Translations under genes and position numbers: made by a program
Part shown: in pieces, positions 25,147-33,644 of the stretch
Layout: every line of letters starts with the position of its first letter
How positions within the stretch are numbered: the stretch's first letter is position 1
Assembly: GCF_003011965.1 (NCBI RefSeq)
Contig: NZ_PXWG01000009.1
Location: forward strand, 1-64,000
Direction: 5' to 3'
DNA length: 64,000 nt
From: Streptosporangium nondiastaticum
GTDB taxonomy: Bacteria; Actinomycetota; Actinomycetes; Streptomycetales; Streptomycetaceae
The notes under the pieces: model-generated
The model's input: only the letters and a program-made list of their open reading frames with translations
What the model was told of the DNA's origin: nothing
Database searches by the model: none

Positions 25147-25866
25147 TCACTCCTCCCCGGCGAGAGTGAGGGAGCGCAGCTTCCGGCCCGCGAACCACGT
25201 CGCCGCCACCGTCACGCCGGCGAGCAGGACGAGAGCCAGCGGCAGTCCCACGTCCGAGGAGACAGCGCCCTCCGCGCCGATGCGCTGGGCGAGGGCGAGG
25301 GACCACTGCTGGACGCTCAGGGTGCGCGCGCCGGGGACGAGGCTGCCGAAGAGCGACTCCCACACCAGGGCGTAGACCAGGCCCGCCACGACGGCGTGCC
25401 GGGTGACCGTGCCCAGCAGCAGGAACACCGCGCTGTAGGCGACGGAGGCGACGGCCGCCGCGGCGGCGTAGGCGACCGCGATCTGCTGGCTGTTGCCGTT
25501 GAGGATGAAGCCCGCGACGAGCGTCGGGACGGCCGAGAAGGCGACGGTGACGGCGATCGCGACGATCAGCTTGGTGAAGATGATCGTGGGCCGTTTGACC
25601 GGCTTGGAGAGGAGGTAGACGACCGAGCCGTCGTCGATCTCCGGGCCGATCGCGCCGGTGCCGGCAACGACGCCGATCAGCGGGACCATGGTGGCCAGGG
25701 CGAGGCCGCCCAGGACGCTGCTCGCGGTGCCGTCGTCCGCGCCGACGAGCACGCGGACGACGACGGAGACGCCGAGCAGCAGGGCGGGCAGCCCGAAGAG
25801 GATGAAGGCGCGGCGGCGACCCAGGAGGCCCCGGTAGGTGAGCCGTGCGACGGTGGCGTTGTACAT
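25147..25866 (-). CDS. ABC transporter permease (ABC-2 type)
   Basis: A 239-residue protein with six predicted transmembrane segments (AFILFGLPALLLGVSVVV, LGGLALATMVPLIGVVAG, LIVAIAVTVAFSAVPTLVAG, and others). It shows the ABC-2 permease feature SVVYLLSKPVKRPTIIFTKLI between TM2 and TM3. It is the last gene of a minus-strand operon of two ATPase-permease pairs and lies 15 bp behind its ATPase (stop 25882). Export or membrane-remodelling substrate unknown. Confidence 0.9.
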   Translation of the reverse strand: MYNATVARLTYRGLLGRRRAFILFGLPALLLGVSVVVRVLVGADDGTASSVLGGLALATMVPLIGVVAGTGAIGPEIDDGSVVYLLSKPVKRPTIIFTKLIVAIAVTVAFSAVPTLVAGFILNGNSQQIAVAYAAAAAVASVAYSAVFLLLGTVTRHAVVAGLVYALVWESLFGSLVPGARTLSVQQWSLALAQRIGAEGAVSSDVGLPLALVLLAGVTVAATWFAGRKLRSLTLAGEE

Positions 25867-25881
25867 GGCGCTGGGCTCCTT

Positions 25882-26793
25882 TCAGGCCGCGACGAGGTAG
25901 GAGAAGACCGATTCCAGGGACTCGTCCGAGGGCGAGACCGTGAGGAGCCGGATGCCGTGCTCCCGGGCCACCTGGGGCAGCAGGGCGGTGAAGCGGCCGA
26001 AGTCGACGGCCTGGATGCGCAGGGCGCCTTCCTGGACGTCCACTTCGATGCCCGCCGTCGACGGGTCGGCGATGAGGGCGGCGGCCAGGGCGCGGTCGTC
26101 GCTGGAGCGGACCAGGTAGCGGTGCGGGCGGTCCGTCATCAGCCGGCGGATCTTGCGGAAGTCGCCGGAGGCGGCGTGCCGGCCCGCGACGACGACCTCG
26201 ATGTGGGTGGCGAGCTGCTCGACCTCCTCCAGGATGTGCGAGGAGAAGAGCACGGTGCGGCCCTCGGCGCCCATCCTGCGGAGCAGGTCCATCAGCTGCA
26301 TGCGCTGGCGCGGGTCCATGCCGTTGAAGGGCTCGTCGAGGAGGAGCACGGAGGGCTCGTGGACGAGCGCGGAGGCCATCTTCACGCGCTGCCGCATGCC
26401 CTTGCTGTACGTGCTGATCGCGCGGTCCTGGGCGTACTCCATCTCGACGGTGGCGAGCGCCTTCTGCGCCTCGGCCGCGCCCAGCCCGTGCAGTTCGGCG
26501 TTGGCGCGGACGAACTCCAGTCCGGTGAGGAAGTCGTACATCGCCTCCCGCTCGGGGACGATGCCGATGTGGCGGTAGATCTGCTCGTTGCGCCAGATGG
26601 CGGCGCCGTCGAGGGTGACGGTGCCGGTGGAGGGGGCGAGGAAGCCGCCCATCATGTTGATGAGCGTGGACTTGCCCGCGCCGTTGGGGCCGAGGAGGCC
26701 GGTGACACCCGGGCCGACGGTCATGGAGACGTCGTTCACGGCGACGACGTTGCCGAACCAGCGCGAGACGCTGTCAATACGAATGCTGCTCAT
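25882..26793 (-). CDS. ABC transporter ATP-binding protein
   Basis: A 303-residue single nucleotide-binding domain of the drug/lipid exporter ATPase type: Walker A GPNGAGKST near residue 37, signature motif TYSKGMRQR, Walker B SVLLLDEPFNGMD and the H-loop SSHILEE. A C-terminal domain of about 90 residues of the type found in ABC-2 exporters follows. It sits between two permease genes; its partner is most likely the permease at 25147, which follows within 15 bp. Confidence 0.93.
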   Translation of the reverse strand: MSSIRIDSVSRWFGNVVAVNDVSMTVGPGVTGLLGPNGAGKSTLINMMGGFLAPSTGTVTLDGAAIWRNEQIYRHIGIVPEREAMYDFLTGLEFVRANAELHGLGAAEAQKALATVEMEYAQDRAISTYSKGMRQRVKMASALVHEPSVLLLDEPFNGMDPRQRMQLMDLLRRMGAEGRTVLFSSHILEEVEQLATHIEVVVAGRHAASGDFRKIRRLMTDRPHRYLVRSSDDRALAAALIADPSTAGIEVDVQEGALRIQAVDFGRFTALLPQVAREHGIRLLTVSPSDESLESVFSYLVAA

Positions 26794-26845
26794 GGGCGCA
26801 GCCCGTTCCTTGAGGGGTGGTGGTCGGGTGACGGGAGGGCCGGGG

Positions 26846-27745
26846 TCACAGGCCGACCTTCCGGTAGCGGCGCATCAGCAGCCCGTACGAGCCTGCGATC
26901 ACGGCGAGGAGCACGAGCAGGTAGACGAAGCCCGCCGCGGTGCTGGGGCCGTGGCCTTCGGGGAAGGCGGAGCTCGCGGAGAGGAACGCCGTCTGCACGC
27001 CGTCGACGAGGGTGATGGGGGAGAAGAGGCCCATCCAGCCGATCGCGTCGACGCTGTCGCGCTGCAGGGCGATGCCCTGGACGGTGCTCACCACGCCGTA
27101 GGAGATGGTCAGCACGGCGATGACCGCGGCGACGCCGAAGCCGCGGCGCGGGGTGAGCGCGGCGACCACCAGGCCGATGCCGGCGAAGAGCAGGGACAGC
27201 AGTGCCACGGAGACCAGTCCTTGTGCGAACCCCTTCGTCTGGTCGGCGAAGTCGAGCTTCGCGAGCAGGGCGCCGACGTACAGGATCAGCAGGGGCGTTG
27301 CGGTGAGGATGAACAGGGCGGAGAACATCGCGGCGAACTTCGCCGTCACGTAGTCGACTCGCTCGATGGGGCGCGAGAAGTACAGGGGCACGGTCCGGAA
27401 GCGCAGGTCGCGCGAGACGGACTGCGGGGCCTGCGCCGCGAGGAAGAGGGCGATGACGACCTGCATGATGATCGCGTAACGCGTGTACTCCACCGGCAGC
27501 TTGCTGAGCTTGGCGGAGACCGCGACGGCCACCATGATGGCGGCGGGCAGGCACATCACGCCGAACAGGATCATCGGCAGCACCTTGGACTTCGCCGACC
27601 GGCCGAGGCCGTACGCGCCGCGCAGGCTCTGCGAGAAGAGCGAGCGGCGGGCGTAGGAGCGGCCGAGGCGGGCGCCGGAGTAGTTGCGGTAGCCGATGTT
27701 GTGGATGACGTCCTGCGCGGGCGCGGAGGCGGTCTCAGGCGGCAT
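26846..27745 (-). CDS. ABC transporter permease (ABC-2 type)
   Basis: A 299-residue membrane protein. A cytoplasmic N-terminus of about 60 residues precedes six predicted helices (VLPMILFGVMCLPAAIMVAV, YAIIMQVVIALFLAAQ, MFSALFILTATPLLILYVGA, and others). QSVSRDLRFRTVPLYFSRPI matches ABC-2 permeases that handle membrane lipids or antibiotics. The ATG start at 27745 overlaps the stop of the upstream ATPase by 11 bp and follows GAAAGGGAC, indicating coupled translation. Confidence 0.9.
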   Translation of the reverse strand: MPPETASAPAQDVIHNIGYRNYSGARLGRSYARRSLFSQSLRGAYGLGRSAKSKVLPMILFGVMCLPAAIMVAVAVSAKLSKLPVEYTRYAIIMQVVIALFLAAQAPQSVSRDLRFRTVPLYFSRPIERVDYVTAKFAAMFSALFILTATPLLILYVGALLAKLDFADQTKGFAQGLVSVALLSLLFAGIGLVVAALTPRRGFGVAAVIAVLTISYGVVSTVQGIALQRDSVDAIGWMGLFSPITLVDGVQTAFLSASSAFPEGHGPSTAAGFVYLLVLLAVIAGSYGLLMRRYRKVGL

Positions 27746-28700
27746 GGGCGCTGTCCCTTTCTGCGCTCTGGAAGACCTCCGCGATGCGGTGGCGGCGCTG
27801 CTCCATGCGGACGAGGCCGAGGCCGAGGCCGGCGACCGCGTCGCGCACGGTGTCGTAGGTGTCGTCGCCGGTGACGTCGACGAGGAGGACGTGGCCGGAG
27901 CCGGCCGCGGCGAACTCGGCGGCACGGCCGGCGGGCTGGACGGTGAGGCCGGCCGCGGTGAGCGCGGCGGCGAGGGCCGCCGTGCCGTCCGGGTGGGCGT
28001 CGGAGTCGGTGACCTCGACCGCGAGGGAGGCCGTGGCCTGGGTGAAGTCGCTGGTGGAGGAGGAGCGCAGCAGCTTGCCGCCGTCGATGACGACGACGTG
28101 GTCGCAGGTGCGCTCCAGCTCGCCGAGCAGGTGTGACGTGACCAGCACCGAGATGCCGAAGTCGGTGTGGATGCGGCGGATCAGTCCGAGCATCTCGTCG
28201 CGGCCGACGGGGTCGAGTCCGTTGGTCGGCTCGTCCAGCAGGACGAGCTTCGGGTCGTGGACGAGGGCCTGGGCCAGCTTGACCCGCTGCTTCATGCCCG
28301 TCGAATAGCCGCCCATGGGGCGGTACCGCTCCTCGTAGAGGCCGACGTGCCGCAGCGTGTCGGCGGTGCGCTCACGGGCGGCGGTGACGGGCAGGCCGGA
28401 CATCCGCGCCATGTGGACGACGAACTCGGTGGCCGACACGTCGGGCGGCAGGCAGTCGTGCTCGGGCATGTAGCCGACGCGCTCGCGGATGGCGGCGCCC
28501 TCGGTCGCGACGTCGAGGCCGAGCACGGTGGCGCGGCCCTCGGTGGCGGGGGACAGCCCGAGCAGGATCTTGATCAGCGTGGACTTGCCGGCCCCGTTGG
28601 CGCCCACCAGGCCGGTCACGCCCGGCGTGATGTCGACGGACAGCCGGTCAAGAGCGGTCACCCGGGGGAACCGCTTGCTGAGGCTTTCGGTAGCGATCAC
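27735..28700 (-). CDS. ABC transporter ATP-binding protein
   Basis: A 321-residue ATPase, first gene of the four-gene ABC operon. Walker A is GANGAGKST near residue 35, the signature YSTGMKQR, Walker B KLVLLDEPTNGLD and the H-loop TSHLLGE. A C-terminal extension of about 100 residues follows. GTG 28700 (MIATESLSKRFPRV) is chosen because GAAGGTG lies 7 bases upstream; GTG 28706 is an alternative. Its promoter should lie in the 28701-28962 gap shared with the divergent M24 gene, where a 9-bp inverted repeat occurs. Confidence 0.92.
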   Translation of the reverse strand: MIATESLSKRFPRVTALDRLSVDITPGVTGLVGANGAGKSTLIKILLGLSPATEGRATVLGLDVATEGAAIRERVGYMPEHDCLPPDVSATEFVVHMARMSGLPVTAARERTADTLRHVGLYEERYRPMGGYSTGMKQRVKLAQALVHDPKLVLLDEPTNGLDPVGRDEMLGLIRRIHTDFGISVLVTSHLLGELERTCDHVVVIDGGKLLRSSSTSDFTQATASLAVEVTDSDAHPDGTAALAAALTAAGLTVQPAGRAAEFAAAGSGHVLLVDVTGDDTYDTVRDAVAGLGLGLVRMEQRRHRIAEVFQSAERDSAHAA

Positions 28701-28739
28701 AGTCACACCTTCGACGGTAGTGGCGCGTGCCACAGCAGG

Positions 28740-28783
28740 CGTCAGACCGGATGACTGCTTCCGTGTACTCCTCAGGTCTGACG
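28740..28783. promoter_or_regulatory. Inverted repeat in a divergent promoter region
   Basis: CGTCAGACC (28740-28748) and its exact complement GGTCTGACG (28775-28783) are separated by 26 bases in the gap between the ABC operon and the M24 operon. The half-site spacing suits two operator half-sites or a hairpin. The regulator is unknown; the MerR gene at the end of the rightward operon is one candidate. Confidence 0.4.
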
Positions 28784-28962
28784 TTCCCGTAGGGGAACCG
28801 GCCCGGAAGGAGGGCCCGGGCCGGGACGGCCGGGGCAGGGTGGGTGAGGAGAGAAGGTTTTCCACAGGCGGTGCACGGCTCTTGACGCAGCCGCCGGGCA
28901 TTGTCACATTCATCAGTGTCAAGTTACGGACGCGTACCGGAGCGGGCACACGGGACGGACGA

Positions 28963-29832
28963 ATGGCCATGACCTCAGCAGTGCCCCGGGGCTCCACGCC
29001 CCGGGAGGCGGACGGCGAGTTGCAGGGCTTCAGGCGGGTCCAGCGCCTGGCGTACGACTGCGCGGAGGCCGTCGCCGCCCAGCTCAGACCTGGTGTCACC
29101 GAGCGCGAGGCGGCCCGGATGCAGCGGGAGTGGCTGCGCGCCCGCGGCGTGCGGGACTGGTTCCACCTGCCGTTCGCCTGGTTCGGGGACCGCACGGCCT
29201 TCGCGGGCTTCCGGGTGCCCCTGCAGTTCTTCCCCACCGACCGGCGGCTGGAGCCGGGGATGCCCTTCATCCTCGACATGGCGCCGGTCCACCGCGGCTT
29301 CACGGCCGACATCGGCTATTCCGGCTGCCTCGGCCCGAACCCGCTGCACGACCGCCTGCTCGCCGACCTCGGCGAGCACCGGGAGCTGGTCCTGCGCGAG
29401 GTCCGCGAGCGCCGCTCGCTGCGCGAGATATACGAGGACGTGGACCGGCTGATGGCCCGCCAGGGCTACGCGAACCGGCACCGCGCCTATCCGTTCGGCG
29501 TGATCGCGCACAAGGTGGGCCGGGTCCGCGAGCGCCGCTGGTCACCCCATGTCTTCGGGTTCGGCACCAGGGCGCTCCGGGGGCTCGCCTCCGACGCCCT
29601 CCACGGGCACCGCGAGGGCTGGTCGCCCCTCTGGAGCCCGTACCACTTCTCCGACCACCCGCCCCGGCCGGGCCTGTGGGCGGTCGAGCCCCACCTCGGA
29701 TTCCGGGGCACGGGCGCGAAGTTCGAGGAGCTCCTCGTGGTCACCGACTCCCGGGACCCGGAGGAGAGCGCGTTCTGGCTGGACGACGATCTGCCGCATG
29801 TGCGGCGCAGGCAGGAGGAGAGGGCCGCATGA
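28963..29832 (+). CDS. M24 family metallopeptidase-fold protein
   Basis: A 289-residue pita-bread-fold protein, first gene of an overlapping four-gene operon. The five metal ligands of the family are visible: FILDMAPVHRGFTADIGY (two Asp 11 residues apart), GVIAHKVGR (His), AVEPHLGF (Glu) and KFEELLVVTD (Glu). The sequence around them (RERRWSPHVFGFG) differs from standard methionine or proline aminopeptidases, so the substrate may not be a peptide. ATG 28963 is used; ATG 28969 is close by. The stop overlaps the next start (ATGA). Confidence 0.85.
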   Translation: MAMTSAVPRGSTPREADGELQGFRRVQRLAYDCAEAVAAQLRPGVTEREAARMQREWLRARGVRDWFHLPFAWFGDRTAFAGFRVPLQFFPTDRRLEPGMPFILDMAPVHRGFTADIGYSGCLGPNPLHDRLLADLGEHRELVLREVRERRSLREIYEDVDRLMARQGYANRHRAYPFGVIAHKVGRVRERRWSPHVFGFGTRALRGLASDALHGHREGWSPLWSPYHFSDHPPRPGLWAVEPHLGFRGTGAKFEELLVVTDSRDPEESAFWLDDDLPHVRRRQEERAA

Positions 29833-31640
29833 GCGAGCACGCCGGGAACGGCGCCGGGCCGGAGGGCGCGCGCGAGCGCCGGATCCGCACGGGCGGGATC
29901 GAATTGTGCGTGGCCGAGCTGGGCGACGCCTCCCTGCCCACCGTGGTGCTGGTGCACGGCTATCCGGACAGCAAGGAGGTCTGGTCGGAGGTCGCGGAGC
30001 GGCTGAGCGACCGCTTCCACGTGGTGCTGTACGACGTGCGCGGCTGCGGCCGGTCCACGGCGCCGAAGCCGCTGCGCGGCGGCTTCACCCTGGAGAAGCT
30101 CACCGACGACTTCCTGGCCGTCGCCGATGCGGTGAGCCCGGACGCCCCGGTGCACCTGGTCGGGCACGACTGGGGGTCGGTGCAGGCGTGGGAGTTCGCC
30201 ACCGTCGCGCGCACCGAGGGGCGCATCGCCTCCTTCACGTCGATCTCCGGCCCGTCCCTCGACCACCTCGCGCTGTGGTTCCGCAAGCGGGCCGCCCGGC
30301 CCACGCCGCGGCGGATGGCCCAGCTGCTGGGCCAGGGCGCCCGGTCCTGGTACGTGTACCTGCTGCACACCCCAGGGCTGCCGGAGGCGGCCTGGCGCGG
30401 CCCGCTGGGCAGGCAGTGGCCCAAGATGCTCGCGCGGGCGGAGAAGCTGCCGGTCTCCGGCTATCCGACGGCGTCCCTGCCGGCCGACGCCGCGCACGGC
30501 GCCTGGCTCTACCGCGACAACATCCTCGCCCGGCTGCGCCGGCCGCGCACCGATGCCTACGCCCACGTGCCCGTCCAGCTCATCACCCCGACCGGGGACG
30601 CCTATCTCTCCGAGCGGCTCTACGACGACCTGGAGCAGTGGGCCCCCGGCCTGGTGCGGCGCAACCTCGCCGCCAAGCACTGGGTGCCGCGCACCCGGCC
30701 CGATCAGGTCGCGGCGTGGATCGCCGAGTTCGCGACGGCCCGGCAGGAGGGGGCGAGGCCGCACGAGAGCGCACCCGCCAACCCGTACGCGCGCTGGTTC
30801 GCCGGCCGGCTGGTGCTGGTGACGGGCGCGGCCAGCGGCATCGGCCGGGCCACCGCGTTCGCCTTCGCGGAGGCGGGCGCCCGAGTCGTCGCCGTGGACC
30901 GCGACCCGGAGGGCGCGGCCCGCACGGCCGACATGGCCCGGCTGATCGGCGCCCCCGAGGCCTGGGGCGAGTGCACGGACGTCTCGGACGAGCAGGCGAT
31001 GGAGAAGCTGGCCGCCAAGGTCGCCGCCGAGTACGGCGTGGTGGACGTGCTGGTCAACAACGCCGGCATCGGAGTCGCCGGATCCTTCATGGACACCACC
31101 GCGGAGGACTGGCGCAAGACCCTCGACGTCAATCTGTGGGGCGTGATCCACGGCTGCCGCCTCTTCGGCAAGCAGATGGCCGAGCGCGGCCAGGGCGGCC
31201 ACATCGTCAACACCGCCTCCGCCGCCGCCTTCCAGCCCTCCAGGGCCCTCCCGGCCTACAGCACCTCCAAGGCGGCGGTGCTGATGCTCAGCGAGTGCCT
31301 GCGCGCGGAGCTGGCCGGACAGGGGATCGGCGTCTCCGCGATCTGCCCCGGCATCGTCAACACCCCCATCACCAGGGCCACGCGCTTCGCCGGCGTCTCC
31401 GAGGAGGAGCAGCGGCGGCGGCGCACCCAGGCCGGCCGGGCCTACGGCCGGCGGAACTACCCGCCGGAGAAGGTCGCCGAGGCCGTCCTGCGGGCCGTGG
31501 CGCGCAACCAGGCGGTCGTGCCCGTCACCCCCGAGGCCCACGGCCTCCGCTTCATGTCCCGCTTCACCCCATGGGCGCGGCGCGCCCTCGCCAGGATCGA
31601 GCCGCCGCTCCAGCGGACGGCGGAGGAGAAGCAGAAATGA
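29829..31640 (+). CDS. Epoxide hydrolase-like / short-chain dehydrogenase fusion (EphD-type)
   Basis: A 603-residue two-domain fusion. Residues 15-305 form an alpha/beta hydrolase with HGYPDSKEVW (oxyanion region) and GHDWGSVQAWEF, whose nucleophile is Asp as in epoxide hydrolases; the base histidine is likely in AKHWVPRTRP. Residues about 325-600 form an SDR oxidoreductase with VTGAASGIGRA, NNAGIG, a catalytic serine in NTASAAA and YSTSK. The same fusion is known as EphD in mycobacteria, where it acts on epoxy-lipids. Start and stop overlap the neighbouring genes by ATGA, so it is translationally coupled on both sides. Confidence 0.92.
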   Translation: MSEHAGNGAGPEGARERRIRTGGIELCVAELGDASLPTVVLVHGYPDSKEVWSEVAERLSDRFHVVLYDVRGCGRSTAPKPLRGGFTLEKLTDDFLAVADAVSPDAPVHLVGHDWGSVQAWEFATVARTEGRIASFTSISGPSLDHLALWFRKRAARPTPRRMAQLLGQGARSWYVYLLHTPGLPEAAWRGPLGRQWPKMLARAEKLPVSGYPTASLPADAAHGAWLYRDNILARLRRPRTDAYAHVPVQLITPTGDAYLSERLYDDLEQWAPGLVRRNLAAKHWVPRTRPDQVAAWIAEFATARQEGARPHESAPANPYARWFAGRLVLVTGAASGIGRATAFAFAEAGARVVAVDRDPEGAARTADMARLIGAPEAWGECTDVSDEQAMEKLAAKVAAEYGVVDVLVNNAGIGVAGSFMDTTAEDWRKTLDVNLWGVIHGCRLFGKQMAERGQGGHIVNTASAAAFQPSRALPAYSTSKAAVLMLSECLRAELAGQGIGVSAICPGIVNTPITRATRFAGVSEEEQRRRRTQAGRAYGRRNYPPEKVAEAVLRAVARNQAVVPVTPEAHGLRFMSRFTPWARRALARIEPPLQRTAEEKQK

Positions 31641-32551
31641 CCGACGGCCACCGGGGCGCGCACGCGATAGCCCCCCGCCGCGTCTCCTTCGACTGGGACG
31701 CGACGCCCCTGCACTGGATACCGGACGAGCCCACCGCCACCCACGTCATCAACGTCCTGCACCTGCTGCTGCCGGCCGGGGAGCGGTGGTTCGTCAAGGT
31801 GTTCAAGGAGGCCCTGCCGCTGGTGCGGGACCCCGTGCTGCTCAAGGACGTCAAGGGGTTCATGGGCCAGGAGGCCACGCACAGCGTGCAGCACGCCTAC
31901 GTGCTCGGCCACCTCGCCGCACAGGACCTGGACACCACCACGTACACCCGCCACGTCGACTACCTCTTCGACGTCCTGCTGGGCGAGAAGCCGCCGTTCG
32001 GCGCGCCGGTGACGGCGCGGGAGTGGCTCCGCTTCCGCCTCTCGCTGATCGCCGCGATCGAGCAGTTCACAGCCGTCCTGGGCAACTGGGTGCTGGAGGC
32101 GGACGGCCTGGACCGGGCCGCTCCCGACCCGGTGATGCTGGACCTGCTGCGCTGGCACGGCGCCGAGGAGGTCGAACACCGCTCCGTAGCCTTCGACATG
32201 TACGAGCACTGCGGCGGCGAGGACCCCGGGCGCTACGCCCGCCGCGTCCTCGGCATGGCCGTCACGGCGCCCGTGCTGTTCCACCTCTGGGACCGGGGCG
32301 CCCGCTTCCTCATACGCAACGACCCGCGGCTCGCGAGACGGATGCGCTACTCGCTGCGCGAGCACAACCGGGCCGTGGCCAAAGGTCTGCTGCCGAGCTG
32401 GGGCGAGCTGGGCGCAGCCGTCCCGCGCTACCTCCGGCGGTCGTACCATCCCTCGAAGGAGGGATCGCTGCGCAGGGCCGTCGACTATCTGGCGACCTCA
32501 CCCGCGGCACGGACCGCGGCGGGCGCGATAGGCCGCGCGGCCCTTTCGTAA
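31637..32551 (+). CDS. PF10118 'metal-dependent hydrolase' family protein with di-iron-like motifs
   Basis: A 304-residue, mostly helical protein. The databases call this family a predicted metal-dependent hydrolase, but the visible ligand pattern, GQEATHSVQHAYV (ExxHxxxH), IAAIEQFTAV and GAEEVEHRSVAFD (ExxEH), looks like the carboxylate-bridged di-iron centre of ferritin-like oxygenases. It overlaps the EphD-like gene by four bases (ATGA) and lies 12 bp before the MerR gene. A role as a lipid-modifying oxygenase is an inference from these motifs plus the epoxide hydrolase neighbour. Confidence 0.85.
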   Translation: MTDGHRGAHAIAPRRVSFDWDATPLHWIPDEPTATHVINVLHLLLPAGERWFVKVFKEALPLVRDPVLLKDVKGFMGQEATHSVQHAYVLGHLAAQDLDTTTYTRHVDYLFDVLLGEKPPFGAPVTAREWLRFRLSLIAAIEQFTAVLGNWVLEADGLDRAAPDPVMLDLLRWHGAEEVEHRSVAFDMYEHCGGEDPGRYARRVLGMAVTAPVLFHLWDRGARFLIRNDPRLARRMRYSLREHNRAVAKGLLPSWGELGAAVPRYLRRSYHPSKEGSLRRAVDYLATSPAARTAAGAIGRAALS

Positions 32552-32563
32552 GGAGCGACACAC

Positions 32564-33634
32564 TTGTCCGAGCAGCCCGGTCATCCCGGTCACCCCCGTC
32601 GGCACGGCGAGGCCGGCCGGCCCGGCCGCGAGCGCGAATACCGCATCGAGGCCCTCGCCCACCACAGCGGCGCCACGGTCCGCACGATCCGCGCCTACCA
32701 GGACCGCGGGCTGCTCCCCAAGCCTGAGCGGCGCGGGCGGGCCAACGTCTACCGGGACACCCATCTGGAGCGCCTGCACCAGATCGCCGGGCTCCTCGAC
32801 CGCGGCTACACCCTCGCGAGCATCAAGGAGCTCCTGGACGCCTGGGACACCGGCCGCGGCTTGGGCGGCGTCCTCGGGCTGGTCGCCGAGGTGACCGCGC
32901 CGTGGTCGGACGAGGAGGCGGGCCGGATCACCCGCGCGGAGCTCGGCGACCGCTTCGGCGGCGCCCAGGACGACGACGCAATCGAGGAGGCGGTGAAGCT
33001 CGGCGTCCTCGTGCGCGTGCCGGACGCGCCCGAGGAGTTCCTCGTGCCGAGCCCGCAGGAACTGGCCGTCGCCGCGGAGCTCCACGCCGCCGGGGTGCCC
33101 CTGCTCGCCATCACCGGCCACCTGCGCGAACTGCGCACGAAGGTCGAGCACATAGCGGGCCGGTTCCTGGACTTCACCACCGAACACGTCTTCCAGCAGT
33201 ACCTCGACCACCCGCCCACCGAGGAAGAGGCCACCGAGGCCGCCTCGCTGGTGCGCCGGCTGCGGCCGCTGGCCCAGCAGGCCATCGACGTCGAACTCGC
33301 CCGCGCCATGCGCACGATGGCCACCCGCCACCTCCGCCGGCACCTGGACGCCGAGGTCGTTGATGCCGGAGCCGCTGATGCCGGAGCCGTCGAGGCTTCC
33401 GGTGCTGTCGGCGCCATGGCCGCGGAGGAGGCCGTCCCGGCGGACGCGCCTGACCACTCCCTCCCCCGCCCCGGATCCGTCCGGCTCCCCGACCGGACCT
33501 TCCGGGCCGTGGAAGCGCTCGTCGGGCCGGAGAGCGTCGCCGCCTTCGTCGCCGCCGCGGTGGAGCGCGAGGTGCAGGCCCGCACCATGGACGCGCTGGT
33601 CATCGGGCCCGAGGCCGGGCAGACGGCCGGATAG
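32564..33634 (+). CDS. MerR-family transcriptional regulator
   Basis: A 356-residue regulator starting at TTG 32564, supported by AAGGAG 8 bases upstream (no better start exists). The N-terminal winged helix (about 25-95) reads YRIEALAHHSGATVRTIRAY, then DRGLLPKPERRGRANVYRD. A helical effector region follows with no conserved cysteine pattern, so it is not a typical metal or redox MerR. The C-terminal third contains an Ala/Asp/Gly-rich repeat linker (VVDAGAADAGAVEASGAV). Last gene of the M24-EphD-PF10118 operon, which it probably controls. Confidence 0.9.
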   Translation: MSEQPGHPGHPRRHGEAGRPGREREYRIEALAHHSGATVRTIRAYQDRGLLPKPERRGRANVYRDTHLERLHQIAGLLDRGYTLASIKELLDAWDTGRGLGGVLGLVAEVTAPWSDEEAGRITRAELGDRFGGAQDDDAIEEAVKLGVLVRVPDAPEEFLVPSPQELAVAAELHAAGVPLLAITGHLRELRTKVEHIAGRFLDFTTEHVFQQYLDHPPTEEEATEAASLVRRLRPLAQQAIDVELARAMRTMATRHLRRHLDAEVVDAGAADAGAVEASGAVGAMAAEEAVPADAPDHSLPRPGSVRLPDRTFRAVEALVGPESVAAFVAAAVEREVQARTMDALVIGPEAGQTAG

Positions 33635-33644
33635 GCCCGTCCGC

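Noticed and set aside
25396..27015. 539-residue plus-strand ORF over the ABC transporter operon
   Set aside because: Asp/Gly/Arg-rich shadow; the minus strand holds intact ATPase and permease genes.
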